A DNA stretch of 64,000 bases from Streptomyces anulatus (GTDB taxonomy: Bacteria; Actinomycetota; Actinomycetes; Streptomycetales; Streptomycetaceae), in the NCBI RefSeq assembly GCF_000721175.1, contig NZ_JOEZ01000004.1, positions 124,001-188,000 on the forward strand, given 5' to 3'. Below the pieces are notes generated by a model. It searched no databases. It was not told where the DNA came from and saw only the letters and a program-made list of their open reading frames with translations. Below are positions 24,719 to 32,945 of the stretch, in pieces (position 1 is the stretch's first letter; the number at the start of each line of letters is the position of its first letter). The position numbers and the translations under genes are program-made.

Positions 24719-25691
24719 GGACACCCTCGAAGGTGACCTTGGAGCCGCCCGCGTCGACTGCCTCGACCGTCACCGGGCTGCCGACGGCCGTCTCCGGGAC
24801 GCGGAAGGAAACGGTCTGCGTGGCAGTGCGGTACGGGGCGATCGCGGCGTCGCGGTACCCGTACACCGGACGGACGGTGGCGGCCAGGTGCAGGTCCTGG
24901 CCGGTCAGGATCCGCAGGGTGGTGCCCAGGCCGGGCATCGGGTCGCCGGAACGGTTGACCACGCTGAGCTCCAGGCTCCCGGTGCGCGAGGCGCCCTCGC
25001 CGCTCACCGTCACCTTGCCCACGCGCACGTGGCCGTTCCACTGCCCGAGCGGTGTGACCGACTGCCCGGCCGGCGCGCCCTGCGGCGCCTGCGGGTCCGG
25101 GGAGCCGACGGCACCGCCCGGCAGGGCGCCTTCGAAGAACAGCAGCTCCGGCTCGGCCAGCCCCTCCTCGGTCGCTTCCACAGTCACCGTGACCGGCAGG
25201 CCCTGGGCCTGGTTGGGAAGCACCAGCTTCAGGTCCCTGTCGACGGACCCGTTGGGGCGCACCTGCTGCGGTTCCTCCTCGGCGGAGGCCGTGCTGCGGT
25301 CGGCGGCCTCGGCAGCCGTGCGCCCGAGAGTGCCGTAGCGGGCGGTGACGGCGGTTCGCGGCGCGGTTGCGATCTGCGCTCGCTGGTTGGCCACGGTCAC
25401 CCGCGCCGTGTATGCGCTCGAGCCGGCCGGCACGCCGGGCACGGCCCCGGCCGGCAGCCGTTCGAAGCCCTGCAGCGTCACCGTCCACGCCCCATCGCCG
25501 ACCGGCAGCGCGGTTCCCGGCTTCACGATGCCCTCCGGCAGCACTGTGGAGGGCGAAGGCCGGGGCTCCGGGGCGCTGTTCGTCGGCTTGCCATCGGCCT
25601 TGGGGCCGTTGTCGGAGCCGGCGCAGCCGGAGATCAGGACCGCGCCGGCCAGGAGCACGGTCGGAAGGGCGTGGCGCAGGCGCACGGACAT
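24714..25691 (-). CDS. Putative lipoprotein, beta-rich
   Basis: The 325-residue protein starts MSVRLRHALPTVLLAGAVLI and has the lipobox LISGC at about residue 23. A Ser/Pro linker is followed by repeated beta-sandwich-like stretches (WTVTLQGFERLPAGAVPG, AYTARVTVANQRAQIATAPR, SLELSVVNRSGDPMPGLGTT, QTVSFRVPETAVG). It is likely an exported, membrane-anchored protein with immunoglobulin-like domains; no enzyme motif is visible. ATG at 25691 follows GGGGGGAACC at close spacing. Two hairpins upstream separate it from the TetR-led operon, so it probably has its own promoter. Confidence 0.7.
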   Translation of the reverse strand: MSVRLRHALPTVLLAGAVLISGCAGSDNGPKADGKPTNSAPEPRPSPSTVLPEGIVKPGTALPVGDGAWTVTLQGFERLPAGAVPGVPAGSSAYTARVTVANQRAQIATAPRTAVTARYGTLGRTAAEAADRSTASAEEEPQQVRPNGSVDRDLKLVLPNQAQGLPVTVTVEATEEGLAEPELLFFEGALPGGAVGSPDPQAPQGAPAGQSVTPLGQWNGHVRVGKVTVSGEGASRTGSLELSVVNRSGDPMPGLGTTLRILTGQDLHLAATVRPVYGYRDAAIAPYRTATQTVSFRVPETAVGSPVTVEAVDAGGSKVTFEGVL

Positions 25692-25743
25692 GGTTCCCCC
25701 CTTGTCAGGTATTGGATCTCGGTCGAGGGGGATCATGCCAAAA

Positions 25744-25815
25744 CGCGTCCGGCCGGGGCCGGACGCGCTGGTGAGGGGTGTTGGTTTCCGGCCGCCCGCT
25801 GTCTGCAGCGGGCGG
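25744..25815 (-). terminator. Two hairpins ending the TetR-led operon
   Basis: Hairpin one has CGCGTCCGG at 25744-25752 and CCGGACGCG at 25759-25767. Hairpin two has CCGCCCGCTG at 25792-25801 and CAGCGGGCGG at 25806-25815, with a 4-nt loop, just past the stop of the preceding minus-strand gene. Both are perfect stems, a double terminator layout. Confidence 0.7.
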
Positions 25816-25819
25816 AAGG

Positions 25820-26176
25820 TCACAGGGTGATGGGGATGGGGACCAGGAAGTACTCGGTGTCGCCGACGCGGACGCGCAGCGGGTGCCCGGCTGGGAGGGT
25901 GAACAGCCGATGGTGCACGGTCGCCGGGGAGTTGCGCATGGACAGCGCGGGCTCCAGAGCGGTACGGACGGCGGCGAGGGAGGTGTCGGACAGCGGGTTG
26001 CGCTCGGCGATCTCCGCGCAGCGGTCGAGCTGGGCGTCGGTCAGGTCGGGCCCGAGGCCCTGGCGGAGGGCCTCGACGGCGACGGCCGGGGCTAGGACCG
26101 CCCGGTTGTGGTCGCGGCATACGTGGCCGGGCGTGCCGTGAGGCTGAAAGTGACGTGCGGTGCCGATGGAGGTCAA
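25820..26176 (-). CDS. Hypothetical protein
   Basis: The 118-residue soluble protein is unrecognised. It has a His/Cys-containing N-terminal region (HGTPGHVCRDHNRAVLAP), a helical middle (LDRCAEIAERNPLSDTSLAA) and a strand-rich end (LRVRVGDTEYFLVPIPITL). TTG at 26176 sits 5 nt after GGGAG. It is the last gene before the double terminator of the TetR-led operon. The cluster of His and Cys near the start could bind metal, but no known motif is matched. Confidence 0.5.
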   Translation of the reverse strand: MTSIGTARHFQPHGTPGHVCRDHNRAVLAPAVAVEALRQGLGPDLTDAQLDRCAEIAERNPLSDTSLAAVRTALEPALSMRNSPATVHHRLFTLPAGHPLRVRVGDTEYFLVPIPITL

Positions 26177-26206
26177 GGAGACTCCCGAGGGTGGAGGAGG
26201 GCGGGG

Positions 26207-26605
26207 TTAGTGCGCGCGAATCGTCGCGGTCTCGGCGACGGTCAGGACGTGTGCTGGGAGGGTCTGGCGGCCTTCGGTCATTGCCCGGTACATGCGATGC
26301 ACTCCGTCGACCAGCAGGCGAGCTGGGCCGCTGTCGAACTCCAAGGTGGCGATGATCACCGGCTGGTCGAGGTCGGTGCGCATGGCGTGTTCGACGCTGA
26401 AGTGGGACTGATCCGGGCCGAAAACCGGGCACCAGGACGGGCCTTCGTAGCCCGGCCTGAGCAGGCTCAGGTGGTAGGCGGCCGACCAGTCGGCCACGGA
26501 GGTCTGCTCGACGGCCCGCGGGTGCTCCTCCAGGAGGCGCATGGCCCGGTCGATGTCGAACACCCAGCCTCCGTACTTGAACATCTGGCGGGAAGGGTTG
26601 GTCAC
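26207..26605 (-). CDS. Small ParB/sulfiredoxin-fold-like protein
   Basis: The 132-residue protein ends ARLLVDGVHRMYRAMTEGRQ and TLPAHVLTVAETATIRAH. The order 'strand, DGxHR, helix, Gly, then a strand with Pro-Ala-His-Val-Leu, then ET' resembles the ParB/Srx nuclease fold (D/E-G-x-H-R). Only this fold similarity is visible; there is no HTH domain, so it is not a partition ParB. GTG at 26605 is 5 nt after GAGGAA. It lies within a short operon of hypothetical genes after the TetR gene. A DNA-related role is possible. Confidence 0.5.
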   Translation of the reverse strand: MTNPSRQMFKYGGWVFDIDRAMRLLEEHPRAVEQTSVADWSAAYHLSLLRPGYEGPSWCPVFGPDQSHFSVEHAMRTDLDQPVIIATLEFDSGPARLLVDGVHRMYRAMTEGRQTLPAHVLTVAETATIRAH

Positions 26606-26682
26606 GGTTCCTCGCTGACGGGTCGGGGATCGGTGATGGGAAGGGGCGGCTTGCAGTGGCGCCGCCGCGGAGGCCGGTCGGA

Positions 26683-26710
26683 CGCCGCCCCGGAGCGAGC
26701 CGGGGCGGCG
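26683..26710 (-). terminator. Intercistronic hairpin
   Basis: A perfect stem CGCCGCCCCGG (26683-26693) / CCGGGGCGGCG (26700-26710) with a 6-nt loop lies between the membrane-protein gene and the ParB-like gene of the same operon. It may attenuate or process the transcript rather than end it. Confidence 0.6.
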
Positions 26711-26719
26711 AGAGCCGGG

Positions 26720-27109
26720 TCAGCGCGGGCCGAGCGGGAGGACCAGGACGCCGACGGGAGGCAGGTTCATCTCGGCCAGCAGCCGGGCGGCCCTGCCGTC
26801 AAGGCCGTGCAGATTGCTGGGGTCCAGGCGTATGGCGCCCCGGTGGGGTCCGCGCGCGGGGTAGAGGTGCACCGTGTTCTCCGGTGAGTTGCGCTCGAAG
26901 ACGCTGACGGTGGCGTAGTCGAACCCTCCGAGGTTCGGGTACCGCTCGGCGACGTCCAGAGACAGGGCGGTTGCTAGCTCGGGGCTCGGCGAGGCGACTG
27001 AGAGGGGGAGCGGGCAGCGGCGCGGCCGGATGCGCAGAGCAAGGACGCGGATCAGGACGCTGAGGACGCCGAGGCCGAAGCCGATGGCGAGAGAGGCTGG
27101 CTGGATCAA
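26720..27109 (-). CDS. Small membrane-anchored hypothetical protein
   Basis: The 129-residue protein has an N-terminal membrane helix (ASLAIGFGLGVLSVLIRVLA) followed by a basic stop (LRIRPRRC). The cytosolic part has FDYATVSVFERNSPENTVHL and GAIRLDPSNLHGLDGRAARL and ends with a hydrophobic strand VGVLVLPLGPR. TTG at 27109 has AGGGGG 6 nt upstream. It is directly downstream of the TetR gene (35 bp) and probably in the same transcript. No known family was recognised. Confidence 0.55.
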   Translation of the reverse strand: MIQPASLAIGFGLGVLSVLIRVLALRIRPRRCPLPLSVASPSPELATALSLDVAERYPNLGGFDYATVSVFERNSPENTVHLYPARGPHRGAIRLDPSNLHGLDGRAARLLAEMNLPPVGVLVLPLGPR

Positions 27110-27144
27110 GGTGTTCCCCCTGGGGTTGCGGCGGGGCGTGAGTT

Positions 27145-27771
27145 CTAAGCGGCGGCGGTGGTCACGACGGCGTGGACGAGCCGGGCGAGTCCCTGGCGCC
27201 GCTGGTGCTTGGTCAGCCCCTGGACACTTCCGGCGTTCTCGTGTCCGGCGGCGGCGGTCAGGCTGGACACGAGGGCGTGAACGAGTTCCTTGCCTGTGCC
27301 GTTGCGTGTGGTCGGGTGGGTGGCCGCCGCAAGCGCACGGATGACGGGCCGGGTGGCTGCGGTGTAGGCCTTGACGAAGCGGGGGTCCCGCTCGGCCGCG
27401 ACGGCGGTCAGCACGCGCATGACCGGGAGGTGATCGCTCCAGCCGTCGAGTACGGCGTCGACGAGCCGGGTGGCGCCGGACAGACCGTCCGAGGACCAGG
27501 AGCCGTCCTTGAAGTCGCCGAGCGCCGCGTTCGTCTCCTCGACCAGGAGGCGTGACGCTTCGAGGACGACGCCCTCGATGTCGGGGAAGTACTGGTAGAA
27601 CGTCGCGGGCGACGTGCCCACCGCCTGGGCGACGTCCATCACCTTGATGTCGCGGTAGGACCGGGTGGCGAGGAGTTCGATCGTTGCGTCCATCAGCTTC
27701 TGGCGCGTCTGGAGGCCTCGATGGCTGGGCGCGCGGCGGTCGGGGGTGCGGGTCACGACACGGGTGGGCAC
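27145..27771 (-). CDS. TetR-family transcriptional regulator
   Basis: The 208-residue protein begins with a TetR HTH: RQKLMDATIELLATRSYRDI, KVMDVAQAVGTSPATFYQYF, PDIEGVVLEASRLLVEET. The rest is an all-helical ligand-binding domain with LVDAVLDGWSDHLPVMRVLT. GTG at 27771 follows AGGAG at 6-nt spacing; an upstream TTG at 27846 lacks a ribosome binding site and overlaps the promoter. It is the first gene after the first copy of the shared promoter motif and may regulate the operons that carry it, which is inference. Confidence 0.85.
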   Translation of the reverse strand: MPTRVVTRTPDRRAPSHRGLQTRQKLMDATIELLATRSYRDIKVMDVAQAVGTSPATFYQYFPDIEGVVLEASRLLVEETNAALGDFKDGSWSSDGLSGATRLVDAVLDGWSDHLPVMRVLTAVAAERDPRFVKAYTAATRPVIRALAAATHPTTRNGTGKELVHALVSSLTAAAGHENAGSVQGLTKHQRRQGLARLVHAVVTTAAA

Positions 27772-27848
27772 AGTCGTCTCCTGAGCTGGAGGAAGGAAGG
27801 GGAGTGGTCCGGTCTGGGCAGCGGTGCCGCCGGACCCGACGTTCAATC

Positions 27849-27877
27849 ACATTACACATTGGAATATGAATACGCAA
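27849..27877 (-). promoter_or_regulatory. Shared promoter motif, copy 1
   Basis: On the minus strand, -35 TTGCGT (27877-27872), a 17-nt spacer and -10 TAATGT (27854-27849) are preceded by TG and followed by GTGATT. A start about 7 nt downstream leaves a 70-nt leader before the TetR start codon. It is one of eight copies with identical spacing. Confidence 0.75.
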
Positions 27878-27897
27878 CAGGATGGGTGTGGGGCATC

Positions 27898-28301
27898 TCA
27901 GCAGTCCCCGCCTTCGACCTGCGCTCGCGCGGCTCTGGCGGCCGCGTCCCCGGAGTCAGCACGGAAGGTGTCGGTCCACTGCGAGAAGTCGAGCTCGTCG
28001 CCGTCCAGTTCGACACAGCGGCGCCTAGACCGATGACCGTGGAAACCTCTCTCGTGGCGGGCAGCTCGACCTGCGCAAGGGGGCCGGCCGGGTCCAGATC
28101 GAGGCCGACGAACAATTCCTCCACGGCGCTGGCCAGTTCCGCCACCTCCGGCCAGCGCCCGGGACCGGCGTCGCGCAGGGAGCACCACGTGCGGAACAGG
28201 GAGGCCACGGCCGAGCCGCTCGCAGCGGTGGGGTCGAAGTGCAGGATGACGGTCTCTCCGAGGACGTGAGGGGAAGCGCGTGCCGGGCGATCGCCCGGCA
28301 C
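27898..28301 (-). pseudogene. Hypothetical gene split by a TG duplication
   Basis: The first part reads HVLGETVILHFDPTAASG and ELASAVEELFVGLDLDPAGP, ending VSTVIGLGAA. The natural end, VELDGDELDFSQWTDTF to QVEGGDC, is in another frame. The frame changes at a TGTG on the minus strand near 28018: removing one TG restores the reading AAVELDGDEL. The unbroken protein would have about 133 residues. The family is unknown. The only in-frame start is GTG at 28301, inside a hairpin, so initiation is doubtful too. It is either a decaying gene or a sequencing slip. Confidence 0.55.
28280..28301 (-). terminator. Perfect 22-bp palindrome between genes
   Basis: GTGCCGGGC, a GATC centre and GCCCGGCAC form a perfect hairpin immediately downstream of the small membrane-protein gene at 28.3 kb. 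Its outer GTG is also the only in-frame start of the next, frameshifted gene. Confidence 0.6.
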
Positions 28302-28320
28302 GGTGCGACAGGAGGACTTG

Positions 28321-28782
28321 CTACGCCTCGGGCTGCGGCGCCTTCGGGTCTCGGGCGGACATGCGGTGAGTGAGGGCATGCGCGCCGACGAACGCCGCCC
28401 CTGCGCCGAGGGCCAGGTAGTCCACCGCCCGTCCGCGCGGGACGAGTTCGTCACCGTGGCCGAGCAGCAGCACGGTGGAGACAACGAAGGCTCCTGCCAC
28501 CAGGGTGGCGTCCAGACCGGCCGCGGCAGCGCTCCACACCCAGCGGGCGCGAGCCGGGTCGGTCTTGCGCTCGTCCCGCCTGCGGAGGGCGGCGCAGGCC
28601 CGGCGCCGGGCGAGCCGGCGCGTCTGGACGACAAGGGTCCCGAGCGGGCCGACGTACAGCCACATGAGGGGCTGCTCCAGCAGGAGGCCGCAGCCGGCGA
28701 GCAGCGCCACCAGCCCGTAGACGGTGTGCAGCGGCTGACAGTGGCGGTGCTGGACGGTGCGGGGACGGAGGTCGTCGGACAT
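28321..28782 (-). CDS. Hypothetical membrane protein
   Basis: The 153-residue protein has probable membrane helices in YGLVALLAGCGLLLEQPLMW, LYVGPLGTLVV, AAAGLDATLVAGAFVVSTVL and VDYLALGAGAAFVGAHALTH, with a basic loop (RRLARRRACAALRRRDER) between. The topology suggests four segments with cytosolic ends. ATG at 28782 follows AGGAG. It lies downstream of the 585-residue gene and is separated from it by a strong hairpin. No family was recognised. Confidence 0.6.
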   Translation of the reverse strand: MSDDLRPRTVQHRHCQPLHTVYGLVALLAGCGLLLEQPLMWLYVGPLGTLVVQTRRLARRRACAALRRRDERKTDPARARWVWSAAAAGLDATLVAGAFVVSTVLLLGHGDELVPRGRAVDYLALGAGAAFVGAHALTHRMSARDPKAPQPEA

Positions 28783-28838
28783 GGCTCTCCTCGGCTGAAG
28801 ACGTTCGGGATGTCGGCCCTGTGCACGGGCCGTGGGAC

Positions 28839-28874
28839 CTGTGGCCGGGCGGGACGGGGCTCGCCCGGCCACAG
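28839..28874 (-). terminator. Strong intercistronic hairpin
   Basis: A perfect 13-bp stem (CTGTGGCCGGGCG 28839-28851, CGCCCGGCCACAG 28862-28874) lies 8 bases past the stop of the 585-residue gene and before the membrane-protein gene. Confidence 0.65.
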
Positions 28875-28882
28875 GGGGACTG

Positions 28883-30640
28883 CTAGGGGTTTGCGGCACG
28901 ATTGGGCGTCGCCGAGGGGCGGAGGCGGGCGCGGCGCAGCCGGTCGGACCACGGGGCGTCGGCGGGCCCTACAGGGTGCTCGGGGATGGTGATCTCGTAG
29001 TGCGGGCAGCTGCCGGGCTTTTCCGTCTCCAGGGCGGCGTGCATGTGGGAGTTCGGGCACTGCTGGCGCTCGTGCTCCTCCCTCCAGTAGCGCACCGTCA
29101 GCGTGCGGCCGGTTCCGCCCTCGCGCGGCTCGCGCGGCTGCTGCTCCCGGAAGCGCTCGCCCGCGTCCGGGTCCACCCACCAGTTCTCGACCTGGCCGGA
29201 GTCGGAGATGCCCCGCCGCCGCTCGGCATCGCGCTTGCCTGGCTTGAGCTGGTGGACCTGGTGGGCGAGGACCCGCACCGTGGACCGCTTGTGCTGGGTC
29301 AGCAGCTCCCACAGGGCCCGTACGTGGCGGAGCATCAGCTCCTGGCCGCCCTGGCGGCCCGATCCGCTTCGGTACCGCTCAGGGTTGTCCGGGTCGCGAA
29401 GCCGGGTTTCGGGATCCAGGACCTCACCGGGGCGCGCCAGCAGGGTCTCGTATGGCGAGAACGGCAGCTTCAGCAGCGACTCGTCGCACGTCAGGGCAGT
29501 GACCCATGTCCAGGGGGCGTCATCGCGCGCGGGCTCCACCGGCTCCAGAAGCCGGTCGGGCCGCAGAAGGAACCAGCCTTCCTCCGTCTGGGGTGACCAC
29601 GGGCCCCACACGTAGCCGACGATGCGTCGGCCGTTGGGCAGGGCGAGGGGAGTGTCGAGGAACAGCATCCCGCGCGAGGCGGGGAGGTGGGCGGGATCGA
29701 ACGGGGTCGTGGTCTTTTCGGCCCGCCGTACCACGCGGCGCAGCGCCATCTGGCCGAGGGAGTCGCCGATCTGGAAGAGGCGGGCGGAGGAGGCCCGGTC
29801 GGCTTCCTGCCGCAGCTGCGTCACCACGGCCGCCTCTAGGCCTTCCGGATGTCCGTAGGGCGCCAGCCGCTCGCGCTCCCGGCGGTACACCTCCGCCTTC
29901 GCCCGGGCCCACTCGAGACTCTGCCGGTGGGCCTCCACGTACCGGCGACGCCAGATCCGGATGCGGTGCTGGTCGGGAGTCTCCCAGGCCGCGTCGTCCG
30001 AGCGTGCGAGACTCCGGCCCGGGGTGGCTTCACCGGAGTGCAGCCCCAGCTCGCGGAACCGGCGGACCTCGGCGTCGGTGTCATCCACGACGACGTCCGG
30101 CGGATCAATGATTGTCCGCTGGTGCCTGTCGTCCGGATCGAGCGTCCACTCCATGCCCGCGAGCTGGGCCAGCACCGTACGAAGCGTCTGCTTGTCCGTG
30201 GTCCTCAGGAAGTCGACGACGAGCATCTGGACCGTGTTCGCGTACGCGTCAGCCGCCGCGAACCGCAGCATGCGCTTGAGGAACGAGCCGCCCGGACCGT
30301 GCTGGCCGCTGGACAGCGCCAGCATCTGATCGGCCACCCGCTGGTCTCCTGCCGCGAGGGTCAGGTGGTCGTACATCTGCCGGAAGACGGCCATCTCCTC
30401 TTCGTCGGCGAGGATGCTGTCGATGGCGTTCCGCACCCGCGCCGAGGATGCCGGCGAGACTTCCGCCGGGACCGGCGGCAGGACCAACTGGCCGACGCAG
30501 GCGTGCAGTTCTCGGTAGAGCGCCCGCTGGAGCTCGGTGAGGATGAGGAGATCGTTGGGCTTGACCGGGGCCCGCTTGGCGGCCCGGGCCGCAATCGCCA
30601 GAAGCTCGGAGTCCGACAGTTCGGGCGTGTTCGAGTGCAT
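28883..30640 (-). CDS. Large hypothetical protein led by the shared promoter
   Basis: The 585-residue soluble protein is not recognised. The N-terminal third is helical (RNAIDSILADEEEMAVFRQM, AADAYANTVQMLVVDFLRTT). The middle has a highly charged coiled-coil-like stretch (RIWRRRYVEAHRQSLEWARA, KAEVYRRERERLAPYGHPEG) and a beta-rich part (GRRIVGYVWGPWSPQTEEGW). The end has VRYWREEHERQQCPNSHMHA and then CPHYEI, a possible Cys/His metal site resembling ends seen in other plasmid-type Streptomyces proteins. ATG at 30640 is downstream of promoter copy 2 with a leader of about 60 nt. It is the longest unknown gene in the motif-led set. Confidence 0.6.
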   Translation of the reverse strand: MHSNTPELSDSELLAIAARAAKRAPVKPNDLLILTELQRALYRELHACVGQLVLPPVPAEVSPASSARVRNAIDSILADEEEMAVFRQMYDHLTLAAGDQRVADQMLALSSGQHGPGGSFLKRMLRFAAADAYANTVQMLVVDFLRTTDKQTLRTVLAQLAGMEWTLDPDDRHQRTIIDPPDVVVDDTDAEVRRFRELGLHSGEATPGRSLARSDDAAWETPDQHRIRIWRRRYVEAHRQSLEWARAKAEVYRRERERLAPYGHPEGLEAAVVTQLRQEADRASSARLFQIGDSLGQMALRRVVRRAEKTTTPFDPAHLPASRGMLFLDTPLALPNGRRIVGYVWGPWSPQTEEGWFLLRPDRLLEPVEPARDDAPWTWVTALTCDESLLKLPFSPYETLLARPGEVLDPETRLRDPDNPERYRSGSGRQGGQELMLRHVRALWELLTQHKRSTVRVLAHQVHQLKPGKRDAERRRGISDSGQVENWWVDPDAGERFREQQPREPREGGTGRTLTVRYWREEHERQQCPNSHMHAALETEKPGSCPHYEITIPEHPVGPADAPWSDRLRRARLRPSATPNRAANP

Positions 30641-30708
30641 GTCATCCCTACCTGGACGCGCGGGAGTTGGGGAGAGATCGCGGGTGCCGAGCACCAGGCG
30701 ATGAAATG

Positions 30709-30737
30709 ATAGTACACACTGAAAAATGAATAAGCAA
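30709..30737 (-). promoter_or_regulatory. Shared promoter motif, copy 2
   Basis: On the minus strand, -35 TTGCTT (30737-30732), a 17-nt spacer and -10 TACTAT (30714-30709). TATTC follows the -35 and GTGTG precedes the -10, as in the other copies. It lies 70 nt before the ATG of the 585-residue gene. Confidence 0.75.
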
Positions 30738-30831
30738 CATCTGGAGTGGACGGCCGAGCCTGGCCGGTGCAGGGTCAGCAGGCACGCGTCCTGGCCCGGC
30801 CGTTCGGTGCCCTGGTCCGCAGGGGTGGTGA

Positions 30832-30867
30832 GGCGGGGTGGTCGCGCCTACCGCGCGACGCCCCGCC
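30832..30867 (-). terminator. Terminator of the DNA ligase gene
   Basis: GGCGGGG (30832-30838) pairs with CCCCGCC (30861-30867), with further pairing inside (CGCG/CGCG). It lies 15 bases past the stop of the ligase gene and upstream of promoter copy 2. Confidence 0.55.
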
Positions 30868-30881
30868 CCGGTCCCCTTGCG

Positions 30882-32945
30882 TCAGGCCAGGTAGTCGGCA
30901 ACCAGCTCAGCGAAGGCCTCGGGGGCGAGGACCGTGACGCCCAGCTCAGCCGCCTTGACCGCCTTCGAGCTCGGCTTGCCTCCGGTGGACGGCGCGGCGA
31001 CGAGGATGGACGTCTTCGCGCTGACGCTGCTGCCCGCGCGGCCGCCGGCCTTCTCGATCAGGGCGTTCATCTCGGACCGCCCGTAGGCCTCCAGTCGCCC
31101 GCTCATCTTGCCGGTGACCACCACGACCTTGCCGGCCAGCGGACCTGCGCCCTCAGCCGCCGACGCCTCCTGGAGTTCGGTCATGTTGACGCCCGCTTCG
31201 ATCAGCTTGTCGATGACCGGTGCCAGGGCGGCGACCTGCTCGACGATGACCGGGGCCTTCTCGGGGCCGATGCCCTCAACGCCCTGCAGAGCGGCAGCGT
31301 CCGCCTGACGGATGGCGTCCATGGTCCCGAAGTGCCGGGCGATACGGCGGGACATGCTGCGCCCGGTGCCGAGCACGCCCAGTGCGCAGAAGACCCGGCT
31401 GAGCGGGAGTGCCTTGGCGGCCTCGATCTGCTCGGCGAGCTTGGCGGCGCGCTTGGCGCTCTTGGACGCCTCGGTGAGCTGCTCGACGGTCAAGGTGAAC
31501 AGATCGGCGACGTCGTTGACGTAGCCGGACGCAACTAGGGCCGCCACGTAGGTCTTGCCCAGGCCGTCGATGTCGAGCATCTCGCGCTGCGCGGCGTACT
31601 CGATCAGTGCCGGGAGGGCGCACGCGGTGCCCTTCGCGCACCGCCACCGCTCCTGCGCCTTGTTGATCTCGCAACCGCAGTTCGGGCAGACCTCGGGAAG
31701 CGGCACCTCCCGTGCACCCTCCGGACGCAGCTGGACCACGGCTCCCTGCACCCGGGGGATGATGTCGCCGGCCTTGTAGACCGTCACGGTGTCGCCGATG
31801 TGGAGGTCGCGGCGGCGAATGTCGGCGGGGTTGTGGAGGGTGGCCCGGGTGACGTTGGAGCCGTCGATCTCCACCGAGGCGAGGATCGCGGTCGGCGCGA
31901 GGACCCCGGTGCGGCCGACCTCCCACACGACGTCCTCCAGGACGGTCTGGCGTTCGACCGCAGGGAGCTTGACCGCGATGGCCCAGTGAGGGAAGCGGGA
32001 GCCGAACCCGGCCGCCGTCTGCTCTCCCGTGTCGTTCATCTTGATCACTACCCCGTCGATTCCGACGGGCAGGTCCGCACGCATGGCGGCGATCGCGTCA
32101 ACCCGCTCCTGTGCTGCGGCCAGGTCGGCGACCACGTGGAGCCCGGCCGGGGAGTCCGCGGTCGTCTGGATACCGGCTGTGGCCACGGCGGCCAGGGTCT
32201 CGGCGTGCGTGGCTCCGGCGGGCAGGAACGATACGCCGTCCAGTCCGACCGCGCCGTAGGCCCAGAACGTCATCTGGAGCCGGTACGGCCGGTCCTTCGC
32301 CCTCAGCGTCCCGGCCGTGCCGTTGCGGGGGTTGGCGAAGACCTGCGCGTTGTGAGCGGCACGGACCTCGTTCGCCTTCTCGAACTGCTCCTGGGTGAAG
32401 GCGACCTCGCCGCGGACCTCGACGGTGACCGGATCGGCCAGACGCTCGGGGAGGCCGTCGATCTGTCCGATGACGTGGCTGATGTCCTCGCCGTGACTGC
32501 CGTCACCGCGGGTGATGATCTGCGCCAGAAGGCCGTCGCGATACCGAGCGGCCACGGCAGCACCGTCGATCTTCGGCTCCACGGTGAACCCGCCCTGCGG
32601 CGCGCGGCCCAGACGGCGCTGGACCGAGGCGCCCCATGCCACCAGGCCCTCGGCGTCGAAGACGTTGTCCAGGCTCAGGAGGCGAGTGGTGTGCGCAACG
32701 TCGCCGACGGGCGCTGCACCGTCGGCCACGAGCCCGGTGGGGGAGTCCGGGGAGACCTCGGCGGGGTTCTCCTCCTCCCATGCCTGCACCGACCGTCGGA
32801 GCTGATCGTACGAGGCGTCGTCCAGGGCGCTGTCGCCGTCACCGTAGTACGCCTGCGAGGCCTCGCGCAGGAGCTGGAGCGCGGCCTCGTACTCGGTGCG
32901 GTTGGACACGGCAGACTGCGCCTGAGCGGCGGGAAGAGTCGTCAT
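30882..32945 (-). CDS. ligA: NAD-dependent DNA ligase, accessory copy
   Basis: The 687-residue enzyme seals nicks using NAD+. The order is: N-terminal Ia domain (EYEAALQLLREASQAYYGDG), adenylation domain with catalytic Lys125 in VEPKIDGAAVA, RGEVAFTQEQFEKAN, GIDGVVIKMND, OB domain (AGDIIPRVQGAVVQL), Cys4 zinc finger (CPNCGCEINKAQ, then RCAKGTAC), helix-hairpin-helix repeats (DIDGLGKTYVAALVA, LQGVEGIGPEKAPVIVEQ) and a C-terminal BRCT domain (LAGKVVVVTGKMSGRLEAYG). ATG at 32945 follows AGAGGA. The chromosomal ligA of actinomycetes is in a housekeeping context, so a copy among hypothetical genes suggests a plasmid or DNA-repair/defence role. Confidence 0.93.
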   Translation of the reverse strand: MTTLPAAQAQSAVSNRTEYEAALQLLREASQAYYGDGDSALDDASYDQLRRSVQAWEEENPAEVSPDSPTGLVADGAAPVGDVAHTTRLLSLDNVFDAEGLVAWGASVQRRLGRAPQGGFTVEPKIDGAAVAARYRDGLLAQIITRGDGSHGEDISHVIGQIDGLPERLADPVTVEVRGEVAFTQEQFEKANEVRAAHNAQVFANPRNGTAGTLRAKDRPYRLQMTFWAYGAVGLDGVSFLPAGATHAETLAAVATAGIQTTADSPAGLHVVADLAAAQERVDAIAAMRADLPVGIDGVVIKMNDTGEQTAAGFGSRFPHWAIAVKLPAVERQTVLEDVVWEVGRTGVLAPTAILASVEIDGSNVTRATLHNPADIRRRDLHIGDTVTVYKAGDIIPRVQGAVVQLRPEGAREVPLPEVCPNCGCEINKAQERWRCAKGTACALPALIEYAAQREMLDIDGLGKTYVAALVASGYVNDVADLFTLTVEQLTEASKSAKRAAKLAEQIEAAKALPLSRVFCALGVLGTGRSMSRRIARHFGTMDAIRQADAAALQGVEGIGPEKAPVIVEQVAALAPVIDKLIEAGVNMTELQEASAAEGAGPLAGKVVVVTGKMSGRLEAYGRSEMNALIEKAGGRAGSSVSAKTSILVAAPSTGGKPSSKAVKAAELGVTVLAPEAFAELVADYLA

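Noticed and set aside
26207..26605. Partition ParB of a plasmid
   Set aside because: It lacks the HTH and N-terminal ParA-contact motifs and has no ParA partner beside it.
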